A DNA stretch of 64,000 bases from Pseudomonas putida (GCF_005080685.1 NZ_CP039371.1:4030001-4094000); one strand, 5' to 3'; shown: positions 16,434 to 25,108, numbered from the stretch's first letter. Notes: generated by a model from the letters alone, not told the origin. Numbers and translations are program-made.

Positions 16434-17780
16434 ATGTGGCGCAAAGTTTTCACGTGGGGGATGGCGGGTGCGAGTGCCTGCCTGTGCGGTTCCATGGCCG
16501 ATGCAGGCGAAGCCGAGCATGGCTTTCTCAAAGACAGCACGACCACGGTTGGCTTCAGGAATTTCTACTGGAACGCCGACAACCGTAACGGCAGTTACCT
16601 GAATCCTGCCGGCGAACGGCAGAGTTATCGTCAGGAATGGGCCCAGGGTGTGCTGGCCAAGTTCAACTCCGGTTTCACCCAGGGCTTGGTAGGCTTCGGC
16701 CTGGACCTGCACTACATGGGCGCGGTGAAACTGGATGGCGGCAAAGGCCGGGTCGGCGATGGCATCGGCAATGGCGGCATCGTCTCGCGCGACAACCAGG
16801 GCGCTCCCAAGAGCGAGTACTCCAAGGCCGGTGGCGCGGTGAAGATGCGTATCGGTAGTACCGAACTGGCCTATGGCGACCTGTTCCCCGACTCTCCCGT
16901 GCTCAAGTACGGCGATATCCGCCTGCTGCCGCAAACGCTACGGGGCTGGAATCTCACCGACCGCACTTTCAACGGGCTGACGCTCAATGGCGGACGGTTC
17001 ACCTCCAGCAGCGATCGTGCCGAGACCAATCATGGCGGCAAACTGGGGACCGCATACGGCGGGCGCCAGGCCGACAGTGACTTCGTCAGCTACTACGGTG
17101 GTATCTACACCGGCTTCGATAACGTGAAGATCAAGCTATATGGTTCGGAACTGGACAACATCTGGAAACAGCAGTTTGCTTCCGTCGAATACCGGGTGCC
17201 ATTGAAGGTGGGTGGCGTATTCAACACTGGCGCCAACTACTACCGCACCCGTGATACCGGCAACTCACTGCTCGGCGATATTCGCAACGATGCCTGGAGT
17301 GCCCGCGTGGGTTATGCGCTGGCCGGCCACAAGTTCGAAGTCGCCTACACCCGGATCGATGGCGACCAACCTTTCGACTACGTGTGGAACAGCTTCGACA
17401 TCGAACTCGACGCCGCCTCCCAGGGCAGCGACTTCAACAGCCCCAACGAGCGGGCCTGGAGCGCACGCTACGACCTCGATGCTGCGGTGCTCGGAGTACC
17501 TGGGCTGAGCTTCACGGCGCGCTACATACGCGGTACCGATATCGACGGCCGTGGGGCCGGCGGTGCGTACGCGCGCTACCAGGCGGTCAGCGACGGCTCG
17601 CAATGGGAGCGTGATCTCTGGGTGAAGTACGTGGTGCAGTCGGGGCCGGCGAAGAACCTGTCGCTGCGGGTCCTGCATGCGTCGATGCGTACGGGGGGTG
17701 ATTATGGGGCGATTGCCAATGATCTGGACCAGACCCGGATCATTCTGGACTATCCGTTGGATTTGAACTTTCTGAAGTAG
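16434..17780 (+). CDS. OprD-family outer-membrane porin
   Basis: A 448-residue porin with a signal peptide ending near residue 24 (MAGASACLCGSMADAGEA). Characteristic OprD-family text includes FLKDSTTTVGFRNFYWN-like start, EWAQGVLAKFNSGFTQGLVG, SEYSKAGGAVKMRIGSTEL and the closing strand TRIILDYPLDLNFLK that ends in the beta-signal. These 18-stranded channels take up amino acids, peptides or aromatic acids. The start is ATG 16434 with GGAAG five bases before. Specificity is unknown; it may feed the upstream MFS operon. Confidence 0.93.
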   Translation: MWRKVFTWGMAGASACLCGSMADAGEAEHGFLKDSTTTVGFRNFYWNADNRNGSYLNPAGERQSYRQEWAQGVLAKFNSGFTQGLVGFGLDLHYMGAVKLDGGKGRVGDGIGNGGIVSRDNQGAPKSEYSKAGGAVKMRIGSTELAYGDLFPDSPVLKYGDIRLLPQTLRGWNLTDRTFNGLTLNGGRFTSSSDRAETNHGGKLGTAYGGRQADSDFVSYYGGIYTGFDNVKIKLYGSELDNIWKQQFASVEYRVPLKVGGVFNTGANYYRTRDTGNSLLGDIRNDAWSARVGYALAGHKFEVAYTRIDGDQPFDYVWNSFDIELDAASQGSDFNSPNERAWSARYDLDAAVLGVPGLSFTARYIRGTDIDGRGAGGAYARYQAVSDGSQWERDLWVKYVVQSGPAKNLSLRVLHASMRTGGDYGAIANDLDQTRIILDYPLDLNFLK

Positions 17781-17796
17781 ACCAGGAGGGCGGTGG

Positions 17797-18014
17797 CGCA
17801 CGTTCGCATGGCGCGCTGACGCCACTACACCACAGCGATTACCCACTGCGAGCTTGTGACCTACTGCCGGCTGTTGTACGTACTTGATGAACCCGAGCTG
17901 GTCGACGCCGTACCGGGTGATTCCAATTGCTGAGACAGTCACGTTCAGATCTTCATCGATACCTGTCATCCACTGGTGTTCCCTGCTGGACTTCAGGTTC
18001 GCAGGTTTAGACAT
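17797..18014 (-). pseudogene. gcvH-like (glycine cleavage H protein) N-terminal remnant
   Basis: The minus strand has a GGAG-preceded ATG at 18014 and reads MSKPANLKSSREHQWM, then VTVSAIGITRYGVDQLG, then YVQQPAVGHKLAVGNRCG and VVASARHANV. It follows the N-terminal half of GcvH (EHEWL, VTVGIT, LGD.VYV.LP.VG, G..CGVVES) with a three-residue insertion after VTV. Arg stands where the lipoylated Lys is expected. Homology stops here and the frame runs into antisense of the porin gene, so the C-terminal half is missing. It is best read as a decayed paralogue rather than the working H protein. Confidence 0.65.
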
Positions 18015-18084
18015 TTGCTCGCTCCATCGAGAGTCAGCCTCGATGATGATTGGCCCGCCTTTCAGGCGCCACAACTGACAGAAA

Positions 18085-18225
18085 TGATAGGCGCGCGCGG
18101 GGGCTGCTTTGCAGCCCATCGCAGGCAAGCCAGCTCCTACAAGGAAGGCGCTGCTCGTGAAGGACATGCAGGGCCTGTGGGAGCTGGCTTGCCTGCGATG
18201 GGCCGCAACGCGGCCCCATTTGCCA
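18085..18225. repeat. Inverted pair of REP-like elements
   Basis: A right-arm text CATCGCAGGCAAGCCAGCTC (around 18117-18136) is matched by its inverse GAGCTGGCTTGCCTGCGATG (around 18181-18200), with GGCTGCTTTGCAGCC and GGGCCGCAACGCGGCCC flanking hairpins. This is a typical REP doublet between the gcvH remnant and the OPT transporter gene. Confidence 0.75.
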
Positions 18226-18335
18226 ACGCACTGGCATCCGGGTCGATCCGCGAACACCAGCACCACCAGTGAACCTTCGTGGCTGTCGAGGCTCAGTTGT
18301 CCAGACCGCGCTTGCGACATGCACAAAGGATTGCC

Positions 18336-20093
18336 ATGGCAGATGCCCCCACAAACGCCCTCCCCAAGGTCTGTGTCGAACGTGAACTGAGCCTGCGAGC
18401 GGTGTTCACCGGCGTAATGCTGGGCATTTTGCTCACGCCTTCGAACGTGTATGCAGGGCTCAGGATCGGCTGGTCGTTCAACATGTCGATCATCGCCTTG
18501 CTGGTCGGTTTCGCCCTGTGGCAGGCCCTGGCCGGACGCAGCAACGGCCGGCCCGCGTGGACGTTGCACGAAAGCAACATCAACCAGACCGTCGCGTCGG
18601 CCGCCGCCTCGATCGTTTCCGGCGGGCTGGTCGCGCCGATCCCGGCCTACACCCTGCTCACCGGGCACCAGCTGGATCCGGTGCCGATGATGGCGTGGGT
18701 ATTTTCCGTGAGTTTCCTGGGTATCTGGATTGCCTGGTACCTGCGCCCCGCCCTGCTCAACGACCATGATTTGAAGTTCCCCGAAGGCATGGCGACTCTG
18801 GAAACGCTGCAGCAGATCTACAACCAGGGACGTGAAGCCATGACCCGGATCAAGGTGCTGTGCAGCGCCGCGCTGTTGTCCGGGCTGGTGAAATGGATCG
18901 ACGTGTTCGCCTGGACGATTCCCCGCTGGGCACCCACGCCTGCGCTCGAGCGCCTGACCTTCACCCTCGACCCTTCGCTGATGCTCATCGGCTTCGGCGG
19001 CATCATCGGTATTCGCGTGGGCCTGACGCTGTTGATCGGCGCCGCGCTGGCCTGGGGCGGGTTGGCGCCGTGGTTGATCGAGCATGCCCTGGTGGTACTC
19101 CCCACGAACGCCAGCGGCCCGCAGTTCGGCGCGCTGGTCGAATGGCTGCTGTGGCCGGGCGTGAGTCTGATGGTCTGCGCGACCCTGACCTCCCTGTTGG
19201 TTCGCCTGCTGCACGTGTCACGGCGAGCGTCCAGCGACCGCGTGGTCAATCGGGCGCCGCGCGCCAGGATGCGGTTTTCCCCTTGGGCCGCATCGGGCCT
19301 GCTGCTGGCCATCGTCCTGGTAGTGGCCCTGCAGGCGCTATTGTTCGGGATCGACTGGTGGATGGCGTTGTTAAGCATTCCGTTGGCGGTCTGCCTGGCC
19401 GTCGTCGCCGCACGCGTGGTCGGCGCCACTGGCATTGCGCCGATTGGCGCCATCGGCAAGTTGTCGCAGCTCAGCTTCGGCCTGGTCGCCCCGGGCCAGG
19501 TGGCGATCAACCTGATGAGCGCCAACACGGCCGGTGGCGCGGCAGGGCAATCCACCGACCTGATGAACGACTTCAAGGTGGGCCTGGCGATCGGTGCCAC
19601 GCCCCACAAGCAGCTGATTGCGCAATGCATCGGTATCTTCATCGGCAGCGTGGTCGGCGTGCTGGTGTACCTGATGTTGATCCCAGACCCGCAGAGCATG
19701 CTGCTGACCGCGCAGTGGCCCGCCCCGGCCGTGGCGACCTGGAAGGCCGTGGCCCAGACGCTGACGCAGGGGCTGGGCGCGCTGTCGCCGGAGATCCGTT
19801 GGGCGATAGTGGCCGGCAGCGCGGCTGGCGTGCTGCTGGGCGCGCTGGACAGCCTGCTGGCGCCACGATGGGCCCGCTGGCTGCCGAGCACTGCCGCGCT
19901 GGGGCTGGCATTCATACTGCCGGCGTCGATTGCGTTGATGATGGGATTGGGTGCGGTGCTCACCTGGTTGGTCAGTTGCCGTTGGCCGAGCGTCACCGAT
20001 CGCTTCGCGATTACAGCGGCGGCGGGGTTGATCGCGGGTGAGAGCATTACCGGGGTGGGGGCGTCGTTCTGGGAGATGTTGCGGGCGCTGTAG
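18336..20093 (+). CDS. OPT-family oligopeptide/metal-chelate transporter
   Basis: A 585-residue polytopic inner-membrane protein with about 14 or more hydrophobic segments. The N-terminal LSLRAVFTGVMLGILLTPSN and YAGLRIGWSFNMSI, the KFPEGMATLETLQQIY signature and the late NLMSANTAGGAAGQSTDLM match prokaryotic OPT transporters. Members carry peptides or metal complexes by proton symport. The ATG at 18336 follows AAAGGA with a 5-base spacer; an in-frame start 57 bases earlier lacks a ribosome site. It stands alone on this strand. Confidence 0.9.
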   Translation: MADAPTNALPKVCVERELSLRAVFTGVMLGILLTPSNVYAGLRIGWSFNMSIIALLVGFALWQALAGRSNGRPAWTLHESNINQTVASAAASIVSGGLVAPIPAYTLLTGHQLDPVPMMAWVFSVSFLGIWIAWYLRPALLNDHDLKFPEGMATLETLQQIYNQGREAMTRIKVLCSAALLSGLVKWIDVFAWTIPRWAPTPALERLTFTLDPSLMLIGFGGIIGIRVGLTLLIGAALAWGGLAPWLIEHALVVLPTNASGPQFGALVEWLLWPGVSLMVCATLTSLLVRLLHVSRRASSDRVVNRAPRARMRFSPWAASGLLLAIVLVVALQALLFGIDWWMALLSIPLAVCLAVVAARVVGATGIAPIGAIGKLSQLSFGLVAPGQVAINLMSANTAGGAAGQSTDLMNDFKVGLAIGATPHKQLIAQCIGIFIGSVVGVLVYLMLIPDPQSMLLTAQWPAPAVATWKAVAQTLTQGLGALSPEIRWAIVAGSAAGVLLGALDSLLAPRWARWLPSTAALGLAFILPASIALMMGLGAVLTWLVSCRWPSVTDRFAITAAAGLIAGESITGVGASFWEMLRAL

Positions 20094-20123
20094 CAGGCCA
20101 GGTGGAATCGCGGGCAAAAGAAA

Positions 20124-20139
20124 GCCCGCCGAGGCGGGC
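20124..20139 (-). terminator. Hairpin with T-tract on the minus strand
   Basis: GCCCGCC and GGCGGGC form a 7-bp stem. Read on the minus strand it is followed by TTTCTTTT, fitting a rho-independent terminator for leftward transcripts; on the plus strand no T-run follows. It lies 30 bp past the OPT stop. Confidence 0.6.
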
Positions 20140-20277
20140 AAGAACTATCACGTAGGGATGGGTGTAGCTTGCATGAGGGCACGTGAAAAAAAGGTGAAGG
20201 GAACGTATTCGCAATGTCATTCGTCTTGATGCGGGTGGTGCGGCTGGGTAGAACTTGTCGTGAAATGGACATTGTCT

Positions 20278-20502
20278 CGGAGATCGAGCGCCGCCCGCGC
20301 GGCGCATCGCGACGCAAGACCGCTCCCACATTTGTTTGTCTGTCAGGCCATGGTTGTTCGCCTTTGGCGGCAACACAGATATCGCGCCGGGCCCATCAGG
20401 CTGACAACCATGGCCTATCAGACATGATTGGCCCGAAACAGATGTGGGAGCGGCCTTGCGTCGCGATGCGCCGCGCGGGCGGCGCTCGATTTACGCGGCG
20501 CT
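20278..20502. repeat. Long inverted repeat (225 bp, near-identical arms)
   Basis: Arms of about 60 bp face each other: the left begins ATCGAGCGCCGCCCGCGCGG near 20282 and the right ends with its inverse near 20495. Both contain GCATCGCGACGCAAG and CCGCTCCCACAT parts, and an inner pair (CAGGCCATGGTTGT against ACAACCATGGCCT) continues the symmetry. The unit differs from the other REP elements here in its CGCCGCCCGCGCGGCG core. It fills the gap between the OPT and TonB-receptor genes, which are convergent. Confidence 0.85.
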
Positions 20503-20535
20503 GCAAACCTAGAGACGAACACCTCATCGTCAGGA

Positions 20536-22674
20536 TCAGAAGTTATAGGTCACACCCGTGAACGCACCGAAACCGTCACCTGGGTACAGCGACGCCACGT
20601 CCCTGCCCTGTGAGTTGTAGGTTGGCAGCACCGCAGTCACGTAGTCCTGGTCGGTGATGTTCTTCAGGTCCAGGTACACCTGCCAGGCCTTGCCCGGGTC
20701 GTCGTAACCCAGACGTGCGCCCCACAGGGTGTAGGACGGCGCGTAGAAGCTGTTGGCGTAGTCCACTGCGGTTTTCGAGGCGGTGCGCACGTTGACCCCG
20801 GCGTAGAAACCGTTGGCCCACTGATACTGCAGCTCGCCCTGGTAGATGTGCTTGGGCAGGCCCGGCAGCTCGTTCTTGCTGAACAGAGGGTCGTTTTCGT
20901 AGTGGAAGTCGTTGAGGGTGTAGGCTTGGCGCCAGGTCAGGCTGTCACCGTTGGCGCCTTGCCACAGACGGGTACTCAGGCCGGCTTCGATACCTTGGTG
21001 GATGGTGGGCGTGGCATTGGAGGTGGATACCACTGCGGCGGAGGTGCTGGTGGCGGGAAGCACTTCGACGTTGAGCAGTTCGTTCTTGACCCACGACTTG
21101 TAGAACGCCAGGCTGCCGTCGAAAATCCCCGACTTGCCCTTGATGCCGAACTCGATGGTGTTGGCCGCTTGCGGGACCAGCGGCTTGGCATAGTTGCTGG
21201 TGACCCCTGAGCCGGAGCTGGACCAGGAGCTTGGCGGATCGATGGTGCGGCTGGCATTGGCGAACAGTTGCACGTCTGGGGCGATGTAGTAACGCAGGCC
21301 GATTCGCGGCGCGAGCTTCCATTCGTCGTACTTGTAATGGTCCGGCAAGCCGCTGGTGTTGGCGCGATCGCTGAAGGTGACATTGATGTCACGCTTGATC
21401 TCTATCGCCGACAGGCCGGTGGCCAGGTACAGGTTGTCGGTCAGGCCCAGGTCATTGCCCAGGGTGAACACATGGTCGAACGAGCCGTCGTACTCGACCT
21501 GCTTCTGCAGGATGCCCAGGTCCTTGTCGCCACTGTAGGTGCGCACGCCTGAGCGAATATGCTGGGTACTGCTCCACCCCACGGTGGTGGTGCTTGGCAG
21601 GCCGAACAACTGGTCGGTGCGGCTGTACTTGAGTGAGTAGTTGATGTCGCGCCAGTCCCAGTAGTTGGGGTTGACGGTGCTCTTGCGGCTGAGGATCTGC
21701 GGGTAGTTGTGGTACACCAGCCCGGCTTCGAGGGTGGCGTCGTCATCGAAGGTATAGGTGGTCTTGCTGCCCACCCAGGTGGAGCCGCGCTTGGTGGAGT
21801 CGCCACGGGACGCATAGGTGGCCGCGTTGGTCTGCTTGGCGTTCTTTTTCAGCTGCGCCAATGTCAGGGTGCCGGAGTTCTCGTGGTATTCCTCGCGGTA
21901 GCGGATGTACAGGCGTGTTTCGAGCTTGGGGTTGAAGCGATAACCGAAGTTGCTGACCACCCCCTTGGCCTTGGTGAAGGTGAAGTCCTGGTAGCCATCA
22001 CGCCTGGCGTTGTCGACACTGACGTAGTAGTCGGCATTACCGACCACGCCGCCCGTGCTCAGGGTCTGCTTCTGCCAGCCGAAACTGCCGCCTTCGAGTT
22101 TGATGCGGTTGCCCGGCGCAGTCAGCCCGGAGTTGGTCACGAAGTTGATCGCCCCGCCGAGCGACAATGCACCGTACTCGAAGGCGTTGGCGCCACGCAG
22201 CACTTCGGTGTAGTTCAGCCCCTGGGTATCGAGAAGTTCATAGGGTGTACCGCCGGCACCGGTCAGCGCGAGGCCGTCGAAGAGAAACTTGGTGCCTTCT
22301 CGGAAATAACCGGGCGAGGTGTTGGCGCCAGAGCCGCGTATGGAAATCTTGATGGCATCATTGCCGCCGGCAGACTGCGCATAGACCCCGGGCTGATACG
22401 CCAGGGTATCTTCCAAGGTCGCCGAGCGGCCTTTTTCGACTTCGGCCTGGGTCACCAGGCTGGTACCACCCGCGACCTCGTCGAGTTTGCTCTGAGCGAC
22501 CTGCGCAGGGCTCTGCTTGGCGGCCTGGACGGTGACGGTGCCCAGGCGCTTGTCGCCGCTGGGGTCGGGATCGTCAGCCGAGGCCCACGGGGTGAAGGTC
22601 AATAGTGCGCTGCTTACAGCGAATAGGGATGAATGTCGGAATACTGCAGAAGTTGCCCGGTGTTGACGTTTCAA
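20536..22674 (-). CDS. TonB-dependent outer-membrane receptor
   Basis: About 712 residues. A signal peptide (SLFAVSSALLTFTPWASA) leads to a plug domain with VAQSKLDEVAGGTSLV, LAYQPGVYAQSAGG, ISIRGSGANTS and YTEVLRGANAFEYGALSLGG, then a 22-strand barrel ending in FGAFTGVTYNF. There is no N-terminal signalling domain, so it is not a surface-signalling FecA type. The TTG at 22674 is preferred because GGGGAG lies 7 bases before it; a GTG at 22689 would be inside that site. A promoter-like TTGACT/CTAATT pair lies upstream. Ligand unknown. Confidence 0.9.
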   Translation of the reverse strand: MKRQHRATSAVFRHSSLFAVSSALLTFTPWASADDPDPSGDKRLGTVTVQAAKQSPAQVAQSKLDEVAGGTSLVTQAEVEKGRSATLEDTLAYQPGVYAQSAGGNDAIKISIRGSGANTSPGYFREGTKFLFDGLALTGAGGTPYELLDTQGLNYTEVLRGANAFEYGALSLGGAINFVTNSGLTAPGNRIKLEGGSFGWQKQTLSTGGVVGNADYYVSVDNARRDGYQDFTFTKAKGVVSNFGYRFNPKLETRLYIRYREEYHENSGTLTLAQLKKNAKQTNAATYASRGDSTKRGSTWVGSKTTYTFDDDATLEAGLVYHNYPQILSRKSTVNPNYWDWRDINYSLKYSRTDQLFGLPSTTTVGWSSTQHIRSGVRTYSGDKDLGILQKQVEYDGSFDHVFTLGNDLGLTDNLYLATGLSAIEIKRDINVTFSDRANTSGLPDHYKYDEWKLAPRIGLRYYIAPDVQLFANASRTIDPPSSWSSSGSGVTSNYAKPLVPQAANTIEFGIKGKSGIFDGSLAFYKSWVKNELLNVEVLPATSTSAAVVSTSNATPTIHQGIEAGLSTRLWQGANGDSLTWRQAYTLNDFHYENDPLFSKNELPGLPKHIYQGELQYQWANGFYAGVNVRTASKTAVDYANSFYAPSYTLWGARLGYDDPGKAWQVYLDLKNITDQDYVTAVLPTYNSQGRDVASLYPGDGFGAFTGVTYNF

Positions 22675-22689
22675 GGTCTTGCTCCCCAC

Positions 22690-23109
22690 CTGATTTAAAT
22701 TAGGCGAGTTTCTATTGGCATAGTCAATCTCACAGGGGGCAGAGCAAGGAGTGGGCCAACGGGCAAAGTGCCTTGTTTAAAGAGGTTCGAACCGGCCGAG
22801 ACAACGGTGGGAGTGTTGGGTACGAGGACGAATGTCATTTCCGTGCTGCAAAATAGACAGTTAGGCTTTATGCATCCCGGATCCTTACTGGCAGTTTTCA
22901 GGATCGATAGCGAACACTCCAGTTGCGCTATCTCCCCCCCAGGCTCAGAAGCTGTATAGGCCCACCGGCAGGACGAACACGGTGTCCAGCCTCTTGAGCA
23001 GCTACGCCACCTGCTGTCACCCGCGCCTACCATTTCTGCCAGTTGCCTGTATCCGAGCGTCGTCCCCCTAATAGGCCATCGTTCAGCGCGACAGCCGACA
23101 AGGATGCGA
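22690..23109. other. Divergent intergenic region, 420 bp
   Basis: No coding feature is supported here. On the minus strand, TTGACT and CTAATT with an 18-base gap form a plausible promoter for the TonB receptor. I see no clear Fur box. Open frames on the minus strand are antisense of the kinase gene. Confidence 0.4.
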
Positions 23110-23925
23110 ATGTTCATGAATGCACCCGATTTTTCCCGCTTCATACGCCAATGGAGTTTGACCAAAGACGGTACCCCTTTTCGATCCACGACCTCCTGGC
23201 TCTTGCCTGTGCAGTACCAAGGTATCCCGGCCATGTTGAAGGTCACCGACAACCCAATGGAGCAGGCCGGCGCACGGCTGATGATGCAGTGGGCAGGCGA
23301 AGGCGCAGCGCGGGTGCTGGCCCATTACGATGATGCGGTGCTACTGGAACGTGCCGGTGGCAGTCGATCCCTCGCCCGGATGAGTGCGCAAGGCCAGGAC
23401 GATCAAGCCACCCAGCTGATCTGTGACGTCGCGATTCGCCTGCATGCACATCGAATTGGCAAGGCGTTGTCCCTCATCAGCCTCGTTCACTGGTTTCGAC
23501 CGCTGCTTCGGGTCGCCGGCCAGCGAGGCGGCTTGGTTGGCAAAGGTGCCGAACTTGCCTGCGAACTGCTGGCGTCCGAGCAAGAGCGCGTGGCGCTTCA
23601 TGGCGACCTCCACCATGACAATGTCCTGGACTTCGGTCGCGCCGGGTGGCGGGCAATCGACCCCAAGGGGCTGTATGGGGACAGAGGCTATGACTATGCC
23701 CTTCTGTTTTTCGCTCCGCTGAAAAATCAGGGCCTGGCGGCGAAGCTGTTCGAGCGAAGGCTTGAGATCGTCAATGCCGCCTCGGGAATAGACCGCATCC
23801 GCCTATGCCAGTTGATCCTCGCTTGCGCTGGGTTGTCCGCCGTGCTCGAGCAGCGGCATGGGGTGTCGGCTGATGCAATGGAAGTCTGCGCCCTCGCCGT
23901 GTCCACGTTAGAGGGTGGCCAATGA
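23110..23925 (+). CDS. APH(6)-like phosphotransferase (aminoglycoside/hydroxyurea kinase family)
   Basis: A 271-residue kinase-fold protein resembling streptomycin 6-phosphotransferases and hydroxyurea resistance kinases. Seen: the small-lobe Lys in GIPAMLKVTDNPMEQAGARL, a hinge ending AVLLERAGGSRSLARM, the catalytic loop HGDLHHDNVLDFG (Asp base near residue 174) and the metal Asp in WRAIDPKGLYGDRGYDYAL. All catalytic residues are intact. AAGG at 23100-23103 favours the ATG at 23110 over that at 23104. As a chromosomal gene without mobile context, a native metabolic or detoxifying role is as likely as antibiotic resistance. Confidence 0.87.
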   Translation: MFMNAPDFSRFIRQWSLTKDGTPFRSTTSWLLPVQYQGIPAMLKVTDNPMEQAGARLMMQWAGEGAARVLAHYDDAVLLERAGGSRSLARMSAQGQDDQATQLICDVAIRLHAHRIGKALSLISLVHWFRPLLRVAGQRGGLVGKGAELACELLASEQERVALHGDLHHDNVLDFGRAGWRAIDPKGLYGDRGYDYALLFFAPLKNQGLAAKLFERRLEIVNAASGIDRIRLCQLILACAGLSAVLEQRHGVSADAMEVCALAVSTLEGGQ

Positions 23926-23934
23926 GCCCAGAAG

Positions 23935-24150
23935 CTAATCGGGCTTGGGCTCATCGTCTTCGATGATGATGTTCACCGCATACCAAAGGCCATCTTCGCC
24001 CAGGGCCAGTTCATAGCTGACGGACTGGCCCTCTTTGATCTGCGCCGTGCCGTCGGCGAACGCTTCGCGGCGGAAGATGACGTCGGCAGGATCGGGCGCC
24101 GAGGTGTGAAGGGCTTTGAACGAGACAGGTTGTCGGTCTTTGCGGGTCAT
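23935..24150 (-). CDS. Small protein with a cold-shock-like C-terminal half
   Basis: A 71-residue acidic protein. Residues 35-63 (QIKEGQSVSYELALGEDGLW, YAVNI) resemble the last two strands of a cold-shock domain (KEGQxVxFE...G..A.NV). The RNA-binding KGFGFI/VFVHF motifs are absent, so it would not bind RNA like CspA. It lies just downstream of a cold-shock gene on the same strand and may be a diverged duplicate or partner. Function unknown. Confidence 0.6.
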   Translation of the reverse strand: MTRKDRQPVSFKALHTSAPDPADVIFRREAFADGTAQIKEGQSVSYELALGEDGLWYAVNIIIEDDEPKPD

Positions 24151-24202
24151 GACTGCGTCTCCTGTAGGCTGGGAGGTCGCACTGGGCTGACAGATCGGCG
24201 AG

Positions 24203-24418
24203 CTACATCTCGATCCTCACTTGATCGGCCTGCTTGCCTTTCTGGCCCTCTACAGCGATAAAGCTGACCTTTTGACCTTCCTTGAGGGTTTTGAAACCGT
24301 TCCCCTCGATTGCCCTGAAATGCACAAACAGATCCGGGCCGGACTCAGGCGTGATGAAGCCATAGCCCTTCTCATCGTTGAACCATTTGACTGTGCCGCT
24401 TTGTCTTTCTGCTGGCAT
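24203..24418 (-). CDS. Cold-shock domain protein
   Basis: A 71-residue single cold-shock domain, binding single-stranded RNA or DNA. RNP1 is KGYGFITP and RNP2 is LFVHFRAI; the C-terminus [20 protein letters not shown] is standard. It is a close paralogue of the protein at 55859-56071. The smaller cold-shock-like gene follows at a 52-bp distance and may be cotranscribed. Confidence 0.95.
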   Translation of the reverse strand: MPAERQSGTVKWFNDEKGYGFITPESGPDLFVHFRAIEGNGFKTLKEGQKVSFIAVEGQKGKQADQVRIEM

Positions 24419-24584
24419 CTTCTTGATCCTCGAACAGTGCGCTGGATTGCAAACGGCCAGGGGTGGCCTTGGGGATGATCATGCAACCAGCAGCGGGAGG
24501 GTTCTACTGGCAGTTTTGCCAGGTAATTGGGTAGCGCCCTGGCCGAGGCACTGTTGGGTGATGCCGAGCTGGGGCTGCGCCGTT

Positions 24585-24795
24585 GAGACCTGCTGTGTCC
24601 TGTCTGGCCTCTTCGCGGGCAAGCCCGCTCCTACAGGTACGGCGCCAGCCTCAAGAACAGCGCTGGTCCTGTGGGAGACCTGCTGTGTCCTGGCTGGCCT
24701 CTTCGCGGGCAAGCCCGCTCCTACAGGTACGGCGCCGGCTTCAAGAACAGCGCTGATCCTGTGGGAGCGGGCTTGCCCGCGAAGAGGCCAGCCGG
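24585..24795. repeat. Tandem 90-bp REP-containing unit plus inverted REP
   Basis: A 90-bp unit starting GAGACCTGCTGTGTCCTG at 24585 is repeated at 24675 with few changes. Each contains the REP palindrome CTTCGCGGGCAAGCCCGCTC. A third REP in inverse orientation (GAGCGGGCTTGCCCGCGAAG) follows at about 24766-24785. The block fills the gap between the cold-shock and ACP-like genes. Confidence 0.9.
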
Positions 24796-24823
24796 GACGC
24801 CGCTGGAACGTCGGCTTGCAGAC

Positions 24824-25060
24824 TCACTTTCGCAGCACGTGGTCGATCTGATCGGCAAGTTGCCCGACCGTAGTCGAATCAAAACGCTCATCAGGGATGG
24901 CGAGTTCCACTTCGAATTCGTCCTCGATCATCAGCACCACATCGAAAACGTCCAGGCCGTCGTCATCGAGGCTTCCCAGGGTGGACTCCCTCATGATCTC
25001 GCAATCCAGGAACGCGTCTTCCAGGATTGCCTTGATGCGCTCAAAGCTGCTTCTGCTCAT
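24824..25060 (-). CDS. ACP-like protein lacking the phosphopantetheine serine
   Basis: A 78-residue protein with the acyl-carrier-protein fold pattern: helix 1 FERIKAILEDAFLDCE, then STLGSLDDDGLDVFDVVLMI and EDEFEVELAIPDE, then TVGQLADQI. Where ACPs have the DSL motif that carries phosphopantetheine, this has DGL, so it cannot be modified in the usual way. The rest of the recognition helix (FDVVLMIEDEF) is well kept. The ATG at 25060 is chosen; a GTG at 25090 would add a poor extension. A degraded second copy lies at 33075-33297. Role unknown; possibly a structural or regulatory ACP mimic. Confidence 0.7.
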   Translation of the reverse strand: MSRSSFERIKAILEDAFLDCEIMRESTLGSLDDDGLDVFDVVLMIEDEFEVELAIPDERFDSTTVGQLADQIDHVLRK

Positions 25061-25078
25061 AGGGGCTGCCGCCGCGCA

Positions 25079-25108
25079 GTGGTTTGACACACCATGATGG
25101 GCACAACG
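25079..25108 (-). promoter_or_regulatory. Conserved 30-bp block upstream of the ACP-like gene (copy 1)
   Basis: The plus-strand text GTGGTTTGACACACCATGAT continuing GGGCACAACG recurs nearly unchanged at 33314-33343, in front of the ACP-like pseudogene, and at 28631-28660. Conservation beyond the coding region suggests a promoter or operator, or simply shared ancestry of a duplicated unit. Confidence 0.45.

Noticed and set aside
22690..22760. Fur box upstream of the TonB receptor
   Set aside because: No sequence close to GATAATGATAATCATTATC is present; only a promoter-like pair was seen.
22695..23252. Minus-strand frame of 185 codons before the kinase gene
   Set aside because: Half of it is antisense of the kinase and its remainder lies in the divergent promoter region; no family text.
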